The notes beneath the pieces are model-generated. The model did no database searches and was not told the origin of the DNA. It was given only the letters and a program-made list of their open reading frames with translations. 20,079 nt of DNA. Source: CAZJOD01 sp964547525 (GTDB lineage Bacteria > Bacillota > Clostridia > JAAYHZ01). How positions within the stretch are numbered: position 1 is the stretch's first letter; each line of letters starts with the position of its first letter. Shown piece by piece: positions 1-8,207 of the stretch. The translations under genes and the position numbers were made by a program. Location of the stretch: positions 1-20,079 of the forward strand of contig CAZJOD010000057.1 in the NCBI GenBank assembly GCA_964547525.1, given 5' to 3'.

Positions 1-3000
1 TCTCGATACCATTTCCGTCCACATAAAAACTCTCCACTGTTGTATAGGCAAGATAATATATATCGGAACCCGCTTCGTTTTTACCTGCATAAACAGTTTC
101 CATGTTTTGGAGAAGCTGTTTTTCTCCGAGAGTCAAAGTTGTATGAGTTACATCATCGGTATCTTCATCTACAACCGATATATTAATTGTACTGCTTTTA
201 CCGTAAATATTATTTGATCCTTTTTGATATTCATATAAATAGCCTGTGAATGTGGAATTAAATACATTGTTACCACCGTAGATCGCTTGTAAATAGTTAC
301 CATATGCGGTATTGGCCTCATTTAATTCACCTTCTGTAAAGTGCACGCTTTGTGCATAGAAAACTACATCACCTCTACCGTTGCCGTCAGGTAAAAATAC
401 GTTAGAGCCTGCTGCGGACGAAACTTCAAGAGCTGCACAAAAGCTTGTATTGTCGTTTATACTGTCGTCATTTTCGTCTGCTATTGTAAATGAAGCTGTT
501 TTTACTACGGTATTCTTAGCCGCGTTTGCAGCTTGATTTTGTACATATGAGTTGTAATCGGTTAAATTCTGATAATAATCCACCCATGCATGATATGTAT
601 CATATGTTTTTTTAGATGCATCATACATACTTTTATCAATATTATATTGACTTACTGCGGTCAGATAATCCAAATATTCGTTATAATCGGACTCATACTC
701 CGCGTAATCAATCAGATACTGCGCATAAGAGGTATATAAATCAACCGCCGAATCGTAAGCCTCTTTAGCTTCAGCATAGGTTGTATACGGATCAACGGGA
801 TCGTTATCCGCCGTATAATAATCCGATGCATCGGGCATATCGGCTTGTTCTACCGTTTCCGGTTCGTCAGGTTCGGTCACAACCGTCGGAATCACAGGTT
901 CGACACCGGGGTGCACCGGAGCCGGGAACAAAGCTATATTGCTGTAATTGGTTTCGTCCATTAATGTGATACCGTCAACGGCTAAAGGTTTATCATATGC
1001 AACCGGTTCGGCGGGTAATACAGGGGCGGCAGCCGATACTGACGCATAGCTTATCCATGATGCGTATATAATGTTTTCCTTTACCCATAAAGCAAACTCA
1101 AGATCTCCCGTTCCGTCGTCATCAATTATAATATAAGGAGTATCATCCGATTCATTCACAGGATTTACCAAGCCGTAACTGTCTCCCGCATCGGATGAAG
1201 TCACTTTGATTTTAGACATGACAATCATACTGGAATCCACCGGATTTACAGCGTTAGGACGGCTTATGGTATAAACAAGATAGTTGTCGTTGTCAACGGT
1301 TACAATACGGTAATTATAACCTGTCACTAATCCGTCAATAAGCTTATACGCATCTCCCGAGCTTGAATAACCCGATAATTGGAAAGGAACATTTAATTTA
1401 TCGGTTGGATCGTAAGCTTGAGTCGAGATCGAGTTAGGATCTTCCGGCCGGTATATTTGCTGACTTTCATAGGTTGTTTTCGGAGGCCTTACGGTTACGG
1501 AAGGACCGTTGCCGGATAGATCGTGCATTTCACCGAACATTCCGCCTAAGGCGCTCCAACCGTGTTGCCATTTATCTTCTTCTCCGTCGTATGTAATGAG
1601 ATATTGTATCAAATCCATCTCAAAATTAAACAATAATAAAACAACTCTGAATCCTAATCCAAGTGTAAACTCGAATTCATCGAATGAGAATGCATCATAA
1701 GTATTTTCGCCGTCTTCGTTGTCACCTGCATAAGCTCCGAAGGTCATAGACGCACCGACGCTGATTTTGACATAAATTTCAAATTTCAACATCTCTACTC
1801 CTACACCTGCACCGGCTTCAATAAAAGCTTCCGGAGAAAGCTTTATACCGCTCCAATAGGTGTTGGATTCGGCTTTTGTTACAGGAACTATCTTTTCTAC
1901 TTCCGATTCATCCAAACAAGTGATTTTAACTGTTATAGGATCATCTAACATATATCCGTCTTGTTGGACCAATGTGACGGTAACCGGTTCTTCTATATCA
2001 TCCGATTTCAAATAACCGTTTTTGACTCCGTCAATTGTCAATCCGTTTGAATCGGTGCACTCTATTAAAAGTTTTCCCTTAAAATACAGATTAAATGTTT
2101 TCGTACCGGTTATATAAGTGGTTTGACTGCCCTTTAGGCCGGATAAACCGGTTACTTGATATGTGTTATCGGTATCTTCGACAACTTTTCTTTCAACGGT
2201 AAAACCTGTACCTATTTCAACACTGATACCTACACTAACGTAAACATACACTATAGGAACCGGTGTGAAGCGGTATTGCAATCTGAATTCCAAAGCCGCC
2301 GCCACTGAAATGGCAGCTTCTGAAAAGTAATATGAATTATCAAGCGGATTATATTTAAACATAATGGCCAAAGCTATGTTGAACTCTACGCTGAAATCCT
2401 TTGATTTTAGCTGATTATCGGGGCTGTCTTTACCTTTAAACGTATCGTCTTTTAAAAAGTCGGACCATTTCCCGCTAAAGAATTTTTTCAAATTATCTAC
2501 ATTTTCTTTATTGGAGTCTTTAAAACCTTCTTTCTCATCTCCTACCGAACCTAAGGGTATGCCTATTGCAAAACCTACATCATATCCGTCAAGAATGATT
2601 GTTACATATTCCGAAGCGGCGATTTCCACATTAGGAAGTTCAATACCCATATCTACGTTGAATTCGCTGTACTCATTACCGCTTTCAGACATATCCATTC
2701 CACCTTCCGGTGAATCGGCGCCGGCTCCCATTACTTTTAAATACTCCGAGGAGGGAAATGTACCGGAGTTGCCGATTACCGAGGATTCCATACGTATGCT
2801 CGAAGATACGGCATCGTTAGGCAACGACAACATTTCCTCGGTAGTAACGGTTTGTTCTTGTATGCAAAGTGCAAAAGTATTATTACCGGTATATGATCCT
2901 AAGAACAGATTTAGTTTGTCCTTACCGCCGTTCTCTAAAATCACATTTCCGCTTTGGTCGGTACCGATGATTTTAGCAACAGGGAAGTTATCTCCTGCGA

Positions 3001-6000
3001 TAGTATGCTCTATGTAAATCGGTTCGGGATTGTCAAATGTGTATAACAAGTTTCCGTGAAAATCCGGTTCCCATTCGTACACACCCGAATCTTCATTTAA
3101 AACGGCGGGGCTGTAATCGCCTCCTAATGGAATGTCTACGGTTTTTGTGGCCGATGCTGCAGCGGTATACATTATATGACCGTCGGAGGAATAGCCGTAA
3201 TCGTTATCGTTTAATGTCGCTTGATTGTTTAAGTAGTAACGTGTTTTGCCACTTACGATATATCGGTAACTTTTTTGTTCACGAGTAAGTAATTTATAAC
3301 TGTCGGGGTTAGTTATGTTAGTTGTGAAAGCAGGTAACACTTGAGCGTAATCGTCTATACTCGCTCCAACGGGAAGTGTTATACACCTTGGTGTCATGGA
3401 ATAAAATACTTTTAAGTAATATTGTACATATTTTCCCGCAGCCTTACTGTATACCGGTGCGAATAATGTTTCTTCGAAATCGATACCTTCCAAGTATCCT
3501 ATAAATTCGTCATATACACCGTTTACAGGTGTAAGCACGAATCGGCCGGTTTCTTTGTTATAATAACCGTCTATGATACCGTTACCGTTGTTATCCAGAT
3601 ATAATTCCTCTCGGGATATTGAAGCGGTCATGGTATTTAACGCCGATATGTACTCCGAATCGTAATAGCGGAATGTCAATGCGGCTTCCGATAAACTATT
3701 TACATTTAAATAAATCTTTTCATTACCCGCATATGCCACACCGTTGAATAATACTATATCTTCCTCCGGGAGGTTAAAGCATAACCACTGTAAGTTTTCG
3801 ACCATAGGTAAGCGTATTTTGGCATTGGTAGTGTTTACGGCATTAAAATGATTTTTTGTTAATACTCCTGTTTTATACACGAATTTATCGCTTACAGATG
3901 CGGTGGGTTGTTGGTATCCATATGTAATGCCCGTTGTGCTCGCCCAAAAATCATTGGCCGCCGCACCTATCTTTGAAGGATCTATATTGCCTGAAACCGA
4001 TCCGTCGGTGATTAACCTGGGAACCGAAGGAGAGATGTCAATATCGATGCTTTGCTTACGGGTCATAACCACGTTTATTGTGTAAGTGTCATTTAAATCC
4101 ATGTTGCTCCACAACATGTCTATATAGTGAGTGGTTCCGGCGCCCGTACTTTGTGCAACGACAGTTCCGTTGGAGCTTGTAAGATATACCGCATAAGTTA
4201 AATTGGAATCCAATGTAGGTACGAAATAACTTGCGGTACTTTTAAGTTCGATTTGCAGTTTGCTACCAACATATATTCTACCTGAAGATGTGACACCACC
4301 GCTTTGGGATTTTATGGTAACCCTAGGTTTCATCGCATCATAGACACCTGATACTTCGGTCAGGACGGCAGTACCGGGTTCGGCGCTGTCACTGTCATTG
4401 GCAGTGAAGATTCTGAGATTTAAATAATCTTTAGAAAAATATCTTCTTTGCAATATACCGTCTGTTAATGCGGCTAAGGCATCACCGGCGGCGTCATGTG
4501 CATCGTGTCTTTTAGTAAATAATTGAATTCTGTTGATTGTAGAATTTGCATTCCAACTTTGAACGGCATATGAAGTAGGGTAATAGTTTATACTGTACCC
4601 TTCGAACCAGCCACCGCTGTTCCCACCCCTACAATCATAATAATGAAAATCCGATCCGTTGGAATTTAACAATCTGAAGCCCGGATATGTATACTCCAAT
4701 CCGTACCAGAATAATGTCCAGCTGCTGCCAAATTTCGGTTCCCATTTGAAATATGCTCTAAATGAACTGTACATTTGTGCCATATTGGGAATGGTAGCCG
4801 TTATACTGCTATTTCCTTTACTTTTTAATTGCCAACCTGTCGAACCGTAACGAGAACCGCCCGACCACATACTCGGAGCGTTAGATATAAATCCGGAAAG
4901 GTTGTCAACATCATAATATTGGAACGCTTTGGTTTCGTTGGCCATGTAGGTGTAATCACGCCAATAATTAGCGTTGTAATTGCTTGTATTGTTTCTGAAA
5001 TTTCTGAAACTATACGCTCCGGTAGGATAATTGTATGTAAAAAGATCGATATCATCTATTTCGTCCAACGGTATGGATTCGGCGTAAACCGAACCGCCCT
5101 CCATATCGGTTTCCTTTGCATAGACGGTCTGAGTGGAACCTGTCATGGAATTTCCCGATTGTTCAACCATAGATGAAATGTCTACGGCATTAGAATCATA
5201 CATCATTGTTGCAAGATTCATATTGCTATTTGTTTTGTTACTGTTAAACAGGTTCACAGTCGCGACCGAGGTTGTAATTTCAGAAGCATTACCTCCGCCG
5301 CGTATATTAGAGAGTTCAACAATAAAATCTTTATTTATATCGGTTGCGGTTTTATCATTAACCAGGGGTATTTCGATAGTCATTTCGTCTATATCCCCGT
5401 AAAAAACCAAAGTACCTGAAGTTTTTGCATAATCTTTTCCGGCTTTGCCCGAACCGTCCAATGTTGTGTAATCCACACTTACAACATATTGAATCGCTCC
5501 GGTACGGCGAACTTTAAGAAAAGCGCTGTTATCGGATTTATCAATCGTTATTTCATCGGTGTCGAAGAAAATATAACTCGGAAGTATATCTTCGTTATCT
5601 TGCACTCTCAAAGTTAATGTATTCGCAGTATCGTATACACTGCCGCCGTCACTGTCGACGATTGTAAAAATACCGAATTCATCGGCTTCATGCAAATCAT
5701 CATCTACGGCGGTAATAATTATTTCTTTCACCCATTCGTTCTCGGCGAATATCAATTCAAATACATAACCGTCGTATTCATTACCGGTCATCGGTAAAAC
5801 GGTATATGTGGTTTCAGGATTCAATTCAATACCTTCTTCGGGTAAACTCGGAATATTTTCGATCTCTTCGGGTTCGTAGGGTTGTCCTTTTGCCGACGAG
5901 GTGCAATAAGTCACTGTGTCAATCGTGTATACACATCGGAAATCATAATCATCCCAATACTCCCGGGATACGATAAACGACTGTTCATCGGCGTCGGTTA

Positions 6001-6601
6001 TAAGCTCCCAAGCTCCGTTATAAAATACATACCATTTATATGATTCGGCGTCCACATCCGCATAAATTTGAATATCGCCGTATTGAAGGACGGTTTCTCC
6101 GTCTTCGGAATATGTATTATCGGTGCTGTTTTGATCATCTTGATAAACCGAAACCTCCGAATCCGGTTTAACAGGCGCCGGATCTTTGCCGGTTGATTGA
6201 TATGCCGCTATCGGTAAGGGATCTTCCACTTGGATGATAACATCGTTAGCTCCTGCGGCATTAACATATGTATATACATTTTCTTCGGTTTCCGAACGAA
6301 CAGGAACATATGTAATATATGCCGTCGCTCGACCTTTTGTGCCTCCTAAACGATATACGGTAACGGTTTGAGGTGTACCGCCTTCGGAAACTACAGCTTG
6401 GCTTGTCCCGAACGCAAATGTACCGTACGGGAACATTTCTTCCCAACTTGTATCGGTTGACACAATATTCCCCTTACTGTCTATTATTTGTATAGAGCCG
6501 CTCTTCTCGGCGTTATACGAAAGAACAGTAGAGGGCACTGTTGAAACTAAAAAACATATAATTACAAAAAAACTGAGAATTCTTCTAAGATGAGACTTCA
6601 T
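1..6601 (-). CDS. Giant exported surface protein with Calx-beta domains, N-terminal 2200 residues (partial)
   Basis: Read from the ATG at 6601 the frame stays open for 2200 codons to the left edge. I checked the frame for TTA, CTA and TCA triplets and found none, so this is the N-terminal part of a still longer protein. GGGAGGTC lies 5 nt before the ATG. Residues 1-28 form a signal peptide (basic start, hydrophobic FFVIICFLVS, likely cut after VLS). Residues about 57-130 and 250-336 look like two halves of a Calx-beta domain around an Ig-like insert (about 165-235). A complete Calx-beta domain spans about 340-455, with acidic DxDxxD-type turns expected to bind calcium. Residues 456-1890 are beta-rich and not recognised. 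A proline/acid-rich linker (about 1894-1941) leads into a tyrosine-heptad helical segment (1942-2019). It is probably anchored to the envelope and may act in adhesion or glycan binding. The anchor and the exact function are outside what I can see. Confidence 0.9.
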   Translation of the reverse strand, partial: MKSHLRRILSFFVIICFLVSTVPSTVLSYNAEKSGSIQIIDSKGNIVSTDTSWEEMFPYGTFAFGTSQAVVSEGGTPQTVTVYRLGGTKGRATAYITYVPVRSETEENVYTYVNAAGANDVIIQVEDPLPIAAYQSTGKDPAPVKPDSEVSVYQDDQNSTDNTYSEDGETVLQYGDIQIYADVDAESYKWYVFYNGAWELITDADEQSFIVSREYWDDYDFRCVYTIDTVTYCTSSAKGQPYEPEEIENIPSLPEEGIELNPETTYTVLPMTGNEYDGYVFELIFAENEWVKEIIITAVDDDLHEADEFGIFTIVDSDGGSVYDTANTLTLRVQDNEDILPSYIFFDTDEITIDKSDNSAFLKVRRTGAIQYVVSVDYTTLDGSGKAGKDYAKTSGTLVFYGDIDEMTIEIPLVNDKTATDINKDFIVELSNIRGGGNASEITTSVATVNLFNSNKTNSNMNLATMMYDSNAVDISSMVEQSGNSMTGSTQTVYAKETDMEGGSVYAESIPLDEIDDIDLFTYNYPTGAYSFRNFRNNTSNYNANYWRDYTYMANETKAFQYYDVDNLSGFISNAPSMWSGGSRYGSTGWQLKSKGNSSITATIPNMAQMYSSFRAYFKWEPKFGSSWTLFWYGLEYTYPGFRLLNSNGSDFHYYDCRGGNSGGWFEGYSINYYPTSYAVQSWNANSTINRIQLFTKRHDAHDAAGDALAALTDGILQRRYFSKDYLNLRIFTANDSDSAEPGTAVLTEVSGVYDAMKPRVTIKSQSGGVTSSGRIYVGSKLQIELKSTASYFVPTLDSNLTYAVYLTSSNGTVVAQSTGAGTTHYIDMLWSNMDLNDTYTINVVMTRKQSIDIDISPSVPRLITDGSVSGNIDPSKIGAAANDFWASTTGITYGYQQPTASVSDKFVYKTGVLTKNHFNAVNTTNAKIRLPMVENLQWLCFNLPEEDIVLFNGVAYAGNEKIYLNVNSLSEAALTFRYYDSEYISALNTMTASISREELYLDNNGNGIIDGYYNKETGRFVLTPVNGVYDEFIGYLEGIDFEETLFAPVYSKAAGKYVQYYLKVFYSMTPRCITLPVGASIDDYAQVLPAFTTNITNPDSYKLLTREQKSYRYIVSGKTRYYLNNQATLNDNDYGYSSDGHIMYTAAASATKTVDIPLGGDYSPAVLNEDSGVYEWEPDFHGNLLYTFDNPEPIYIEHTIAGDNFPVAKIIGTDQSGNVILENGGKDKLNLFLGSYTGNNTFALCIQEQTVTTEEMLSLPNDAVSSSIRMESSVIGNSGTFPSSEYLKVMGAGADSPEGGMDMSESGNEYSEFNVDMGIELPNVEIAASEYVTIILDGYDVGFAIGIPLGSVGDEKEGFKDSNKENVDNLKKFFSGKWSDFLKDDTFKGKDSPDNQLKSKDFSVEFNIALAIMFKYNPLDNSYYFSEAAISVAAALEFRLQYRFTPVPIVYVYVSVGISVEIGTGFTVERKVVEDTDNTYQVTGLSGLKGSQTTYITGTKTFNLYFKGKLLIECTDSNGLTIDGVKNGYLKSDDIEEPVTVTLVQQDGYMLDDPITVKITCLDESEVEKIVPVTKAESNTYWSGIKLSPEAFIEAGAGVGVEMLKFEIYVKISVGASMTFGAYAGDNEDGENTYDAFSFDEFEFTLGLGFRVVLLLFNFEMDLIQYLITYDGEEDKWQHGWSALGGMFGEMHDLSGNGPSVTVRPPKTTYESQQIYRPEDPNSISTQAYDPTDKLNVPFQLSGYSSSGDAYKLIDGLVTGYNYRIVTVDNDNYLVYTISRPNAVNPVDSSMIVMSKIKVTSSDAGDSYGLVNPVNESDDTPYIIIDDDGTGDLEFALWVKENIIYASWISYASVSAAAPVLPAEPVAYDKPLAVDGITLMDETNYSNIALFPAPVHPGVEPVIPTVVTEPDEPETVEQADMPDASDYYTADNDPVDPYTTYAEAKEAYDSAVDLYTSYAQYLIDYAEYESDYNEYLDYLTAVSQYNIDKSMYDASKKTYDTYHAWVDYYQNLTDYNSYVQNQAANAAKNTVVKTASFTIADENDDSINDNTSFCAALEVSSAAGSNVFLPDGNGRGDVVFYAQSVHFTEGELNEANTAYGNYLQAIYGGNNVFNSTFTGYLYEYQKGSNNIYGKSSTINISVVDEDTDDVTHTTLTLGEKQLLQNMETVYAGKNEAGSDIYYLAYTTVESFYVDGNGIE
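545..778 (-). other. Tyrosine-heptad helical segment of the giant surface protein
   Basis: This encodes residues 1942-2019. Eighteen of the 78 residues are tyrosine. The tyrosines fall in runs spaced by 7 (for example 1942-1949-1956 and 1979-1986-1993-2000) or alternating by 3 and 4, the a/d spacing of a coiled coil. The other positions are mostly Asp, Glu, Ala, Lys and Ser, with no proline. It follows a proline-rich linker and precedes an Ala/Asn-rich stretch, so it may be a rod or stalk. The spacing is seen directly; the coiled-coil reading is inferred. Confidence 0.7.
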
Positions 6602-6650
6602 ATTTTGACCTCCCGAATAAATGTAATGAAAAGAAAACTCCAATATGAAA

Positions 6651-6679
6651 AGTTTACTACAAATACTAATCAAAGTCTA
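6651..6679 (-). promoter_or_regulatory. Weak promoter candidate for the giant surface gene
   Basis: On the minus strand TAGACT (6679-6674) and TAAACT (6656-6651) are separated by 17 nt and lie about 50 nt before the ATG at 6601. Each hexamer departs from consensus, so this is only a candidate. Confidence 0.3.
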
Positions 6680-6863
6680 TAATTTTGGTAACAAATATCA
6701 AAAAAAAGCCTGATTACCCCAAAAAAAAGACAGTGGTTTGCGAATAATATATATTACGTGTATGTATTAGTTTTTGTAAAAAGTTTCAATAAATTTTTTG
6801 CAATAATGTCGTACATTGAAATCAATCTTAGTATGCCGGTCATTTGGATTTTCCTTTAACAAA

Positions 6864-6899
6864 ATTAATAATATTAATTAGACAATTAATAAAATTAAT
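6864..6899. repeat. Four ATTAAT hexamers with 9-12-9 spacing
   Basis: The self-complementary hexamer ATTAAT starts at 6864, 6873, 6885 and 6894, so the spacings are 9, 12 and 9. The block lies 40-75 bp upstream of the -35 element of the DUF2089 operon. It could be a binding array or an AT-rich UP-like element, but low complexity is a simpler explanation. Confidence 0.4.
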
Positions 6900-6938
6900 A
6901 AAAGTTATAAAAATAATTAAAAATTTTTAAAATGGGTA

Positions 6939-6967
6939 TTGACTTTTAAAAAAGTACGATATATACT
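6939..6967 (+). promoter_or_regulatory. Sigma-A-type promoter of the DUF2089 operon
   Basis: TTGACT (6939-6944) and TATACT (6962-6967) are separated by exactly 17 nt. Each differs from consensus by one base. Transcription would start near 6974, about 60 nt before the first start codon at 7037. Confidence 0.75.
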
Positions 6968-6977
6968 TGGCATGTAG

Positions 6978-6989
6978 GGTAAATTTACC
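6978..6989. promoter_or_regulatory. Perfect 12-bp palindrome at the start of transcription, operator candidate
   Basis: GGTAAATTTACC is a perfect inverted repeat centred 22 bp after the -10 element of the operon promoter. This is where a repressor would block initiation or early elongation. The first gene of the operon encodes a zinc-ribbon/HTH protein, so autoregulation is a natural guess. The symmetry is seen; the operator role is inferred. Confidence 0.5.
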
Positions 6990-7036
6990 GATTAATTTGA
7001 AAATGAACATTAAAAAGTATTGGAAAAGGTGGTTAT

Positions 7037-7426
7037 ATGAAATACAGTGCACCGAATAATTGTCCCGTGTGCGGATACCACATGGATGTTACATCGCTGT
7101 CATGTGATAAGTGTAAAACAAAAATGGAAGGTAAGTATAAGCAAAACGTGCTTTCTGTTTTAGATGACAGTGATATGGAATTTCTCTTAACGTTTATTCG
7201 CTGCAGAGGCAGCATTAAGGATGTTGAAAAAGAGATGGGGATTTCATATCCGACAGTCAGAGGTAAATTGGATCGGTTGATAGAGTCGTTAGGATTGAAT
7301 CCTGTACAACCGGATGTAAATGATGAAGTTAATGAACAAAAGAGAAAAGATATATTGGCATCTTTAGAAAAAGGTGAAATAGGTGCAAAAGAAGCGGTAG
7401 CGTTATTAAAAAATATTAAGATATGA
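7037..7426 (+). CDS. DUF2089 family zinc-ribbon/HTH regulator
   Basis: The 129-residue protein matches the DUF2089 architecture. An N-terminal zinc ribbon has Cys9, Cys12, Cys23 and Cys26 in two CxxC pairs. A helix-turn-helix follows at about 60-95 (GSIKDVEKEMGISYPTVRGK). A short SHOCT-like C-terminal helix pair ends the protein at about 103-128 (ILASLEKGEIGAKEAVALL). The family is thought to be transcriptional regulators, often next to envelope-stress genes; DNA binding is inferred from the HTH. AAAGGTGG lies just before the ATG. It is first in a four-gene operon, with 16 nt to the next gene, and a palindrome lies between promoter and start. Its C-terminal motif is repeated at the N-terminus of the next protein. 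Confidence 0.85.
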   Translation: MKYSAPNNCPVCGYHMDVTSLSCDKCKTKMEGKYKQNVLSVLDDSDMEFLLTFIRCRGSIKDVEKEMGISYPTVRGKLDRLIESLGLNPVQPDVNDEVNEQKRKDILASLEKGEIGAKEAVALLKNIKI

Positions 7427-7442
7427 ATGGAGGAACTATAAA

Positions 7443-7862
7443 ATGGATGAGAAATTAAAAATTTTGGAGATGATTGAAAGCGGTAAGGTTACCGCCAAAG
7501 AAGGTATGGAACTTTTAAGTGCGATGGATAATGATAAAAAAACTGATACGGTAAAAAACGAAGTGTCTGCAAAGCTATCCGACGGAAAGCTGGGAAAAAG
7601 ATATCTAAAGATAAAAGTGGACAGTGATAGTGATGATTTTAAAAGAGTTGACGTAAATATTCCTTTGAGAGTTGCTCGTCTTGCCTCGAAATTTGTCAAT
7701 CTAGTACCGAAAGCCGCCAGAGAAGAAATGGCAAAAGAGGGCATAGATATTGAGAATTTAAATTTGGATGAGATAATCGACGCTCTTGAAGAAGACTTGG
7801 ATTCTATGAAATTGGTTGATGTAAAAGGTGATAAATTTAACGTCGATATCTATATAGAATAG
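7443..7862 (+). CDS. SHOCT-like/YvlB-type small protein
   Basis: This is a 139-residue cytoplasmic protein without a signal peptide or membrane segment. Residues about 1-28 form the short helical SHOCT-like motif (ILEMIESGKVTAKEGMELL), which also ends the preceding DUF2089 protein. Residues about 55-139 form a second domain with a beta strand (VDVNIPLRVARL), an acidic helical stretch and a closing strand pair (MKLVDVKGDKFNVDIYIE). Such proteins sit with DUF2089 regulators and holin-like proteins in Clostridia. They resemble the N-terminal part of YvlB/LiaX-type envelope-stress proteins. GGAGG lies 9 nt before the ATG, and the next gene begins 12 nt after the stop. The molecular function is unknown. 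Confidence 0.7.
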   Translation: MDEKLKILEMIESGKVTAKEGMELLSAMDNDKKTDTVKNEVSAKLSDGKLGKRYLKIKVDSDSDDFKRVDVNIPLRVARLASKFVNLVPKAAREEMAKEGIDIENLNLDEIIDALEEDLDSMKLVDVKGDKFNVDIYIE

Positions 7863-7874
7863 AAGGTCTTTCAT

Positions 7875-8189
7875 ATGAATACACACAGAGCACAAATAAT
7901 TCTTGTAAAAATAAGAACTGAGAATGCGTTTAGTATAACTTTACCGGTTCCCATTTATGTTTTTACCGAATGCTTATATGCATGTGAAGGAATAATGTTG
8001 ATTTTAGACAAGGTTTTACCACGATTAATGACTATACAAGCATACAACAAAGTGTTTGGAAAAGACTTCGGTTTCTACCGTTTAATCGAAACAGTTCTTT
8101 TAATAATCGAAGAGTTACAAGATTACGGAAAATTCGATTTGGTGGATGTGAACGCGGGTAAAAGAAAGATATCAATCAAACTGATTTAA
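7875..8189 (+). CDS. Small uncharacterised protein, diverged relative of the preceding gene product
   Basis: I do not recognise a named family for this 104-residue protein. Its end (FDLVDVNAGKRKISIKLI) closely mirrors the end of the previous protein (MKLVDVKGDKFNVDIYIE), and its strand FSITLPVPIYVF matches VDVNIPLRVARL there. It therefore looks like a second copy of that C-terminal domain without the SHOCT-like motif. Between these ends it has hydrophobic helices (about 30-50 and 68-85). It sits tightly between its relative and the holin-like gene (12 nt and 18 nt gaps), so it is co-transcribed. AAGGTC precedes the ATG. A role in the same envelope module is likely from position only. Confidence 0.65.
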   Translation: MNTHRAQIILVKIRTENAFSITLPVPIYVFTECLYACEGIMLILDKVLPRLMTIQAYNKVFGKDFGFYRLIETVLLIIEELQDYGKFDLVDVNAGKRKISIKLI

Positions 8190-8207
8190 AGGCAGGTGAA
8201 AAAAATT

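Larger units (their letters stand above)
6602..7036. other. Divergent intergenic region between the giant surface gene and the DUF2089 operon
   Basis: These 435 bp contain no convincing gene. They are very AT-rich. The right end holds a strong plus-strand promoter with a palindrome just downstream, and four ATTAAT hexamers lie further left. The left end holds a weak minus-strand promoter candidate and the ribosome binding site of the giant gene. In the leader of the giant gene two runs of eight T (minus strand, about 6701-6730) flank a short GC-richer block. I cannot fold this into a convincing terminator or a known riboswitch. Confidence 0.7.

Noticed and set aside
781..5402. Plus-strand open frames of 60-168 codons (for example 2511-3017) and a minus-strand frame at 4825-5055
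   Set aside because: They lie in other frames of the giant minus-strand gene, have low-complexity Ser/Pro-rich products and lack ribosome binding sites.
6701..6730. Two runs of eight T on the minus strand as a terminator or a cyclic-di-GMP riboswitch before the giant gene
   Set aside because: The block between the runs does not form a stem, and I could not place riboswitch core motifs.
7436..7744. Minus-strand frame of 102 codons
   Set aside because: It is antisense to the SHOCT-like gene, which has a good ribosome binding site and recognisable motifs.
8196..8207. GTG at 8196 as the start of the holin-like protein
   Set aside because: The GTG lies inside the AGGTGA ribosome binding site of the ATG at 8208.
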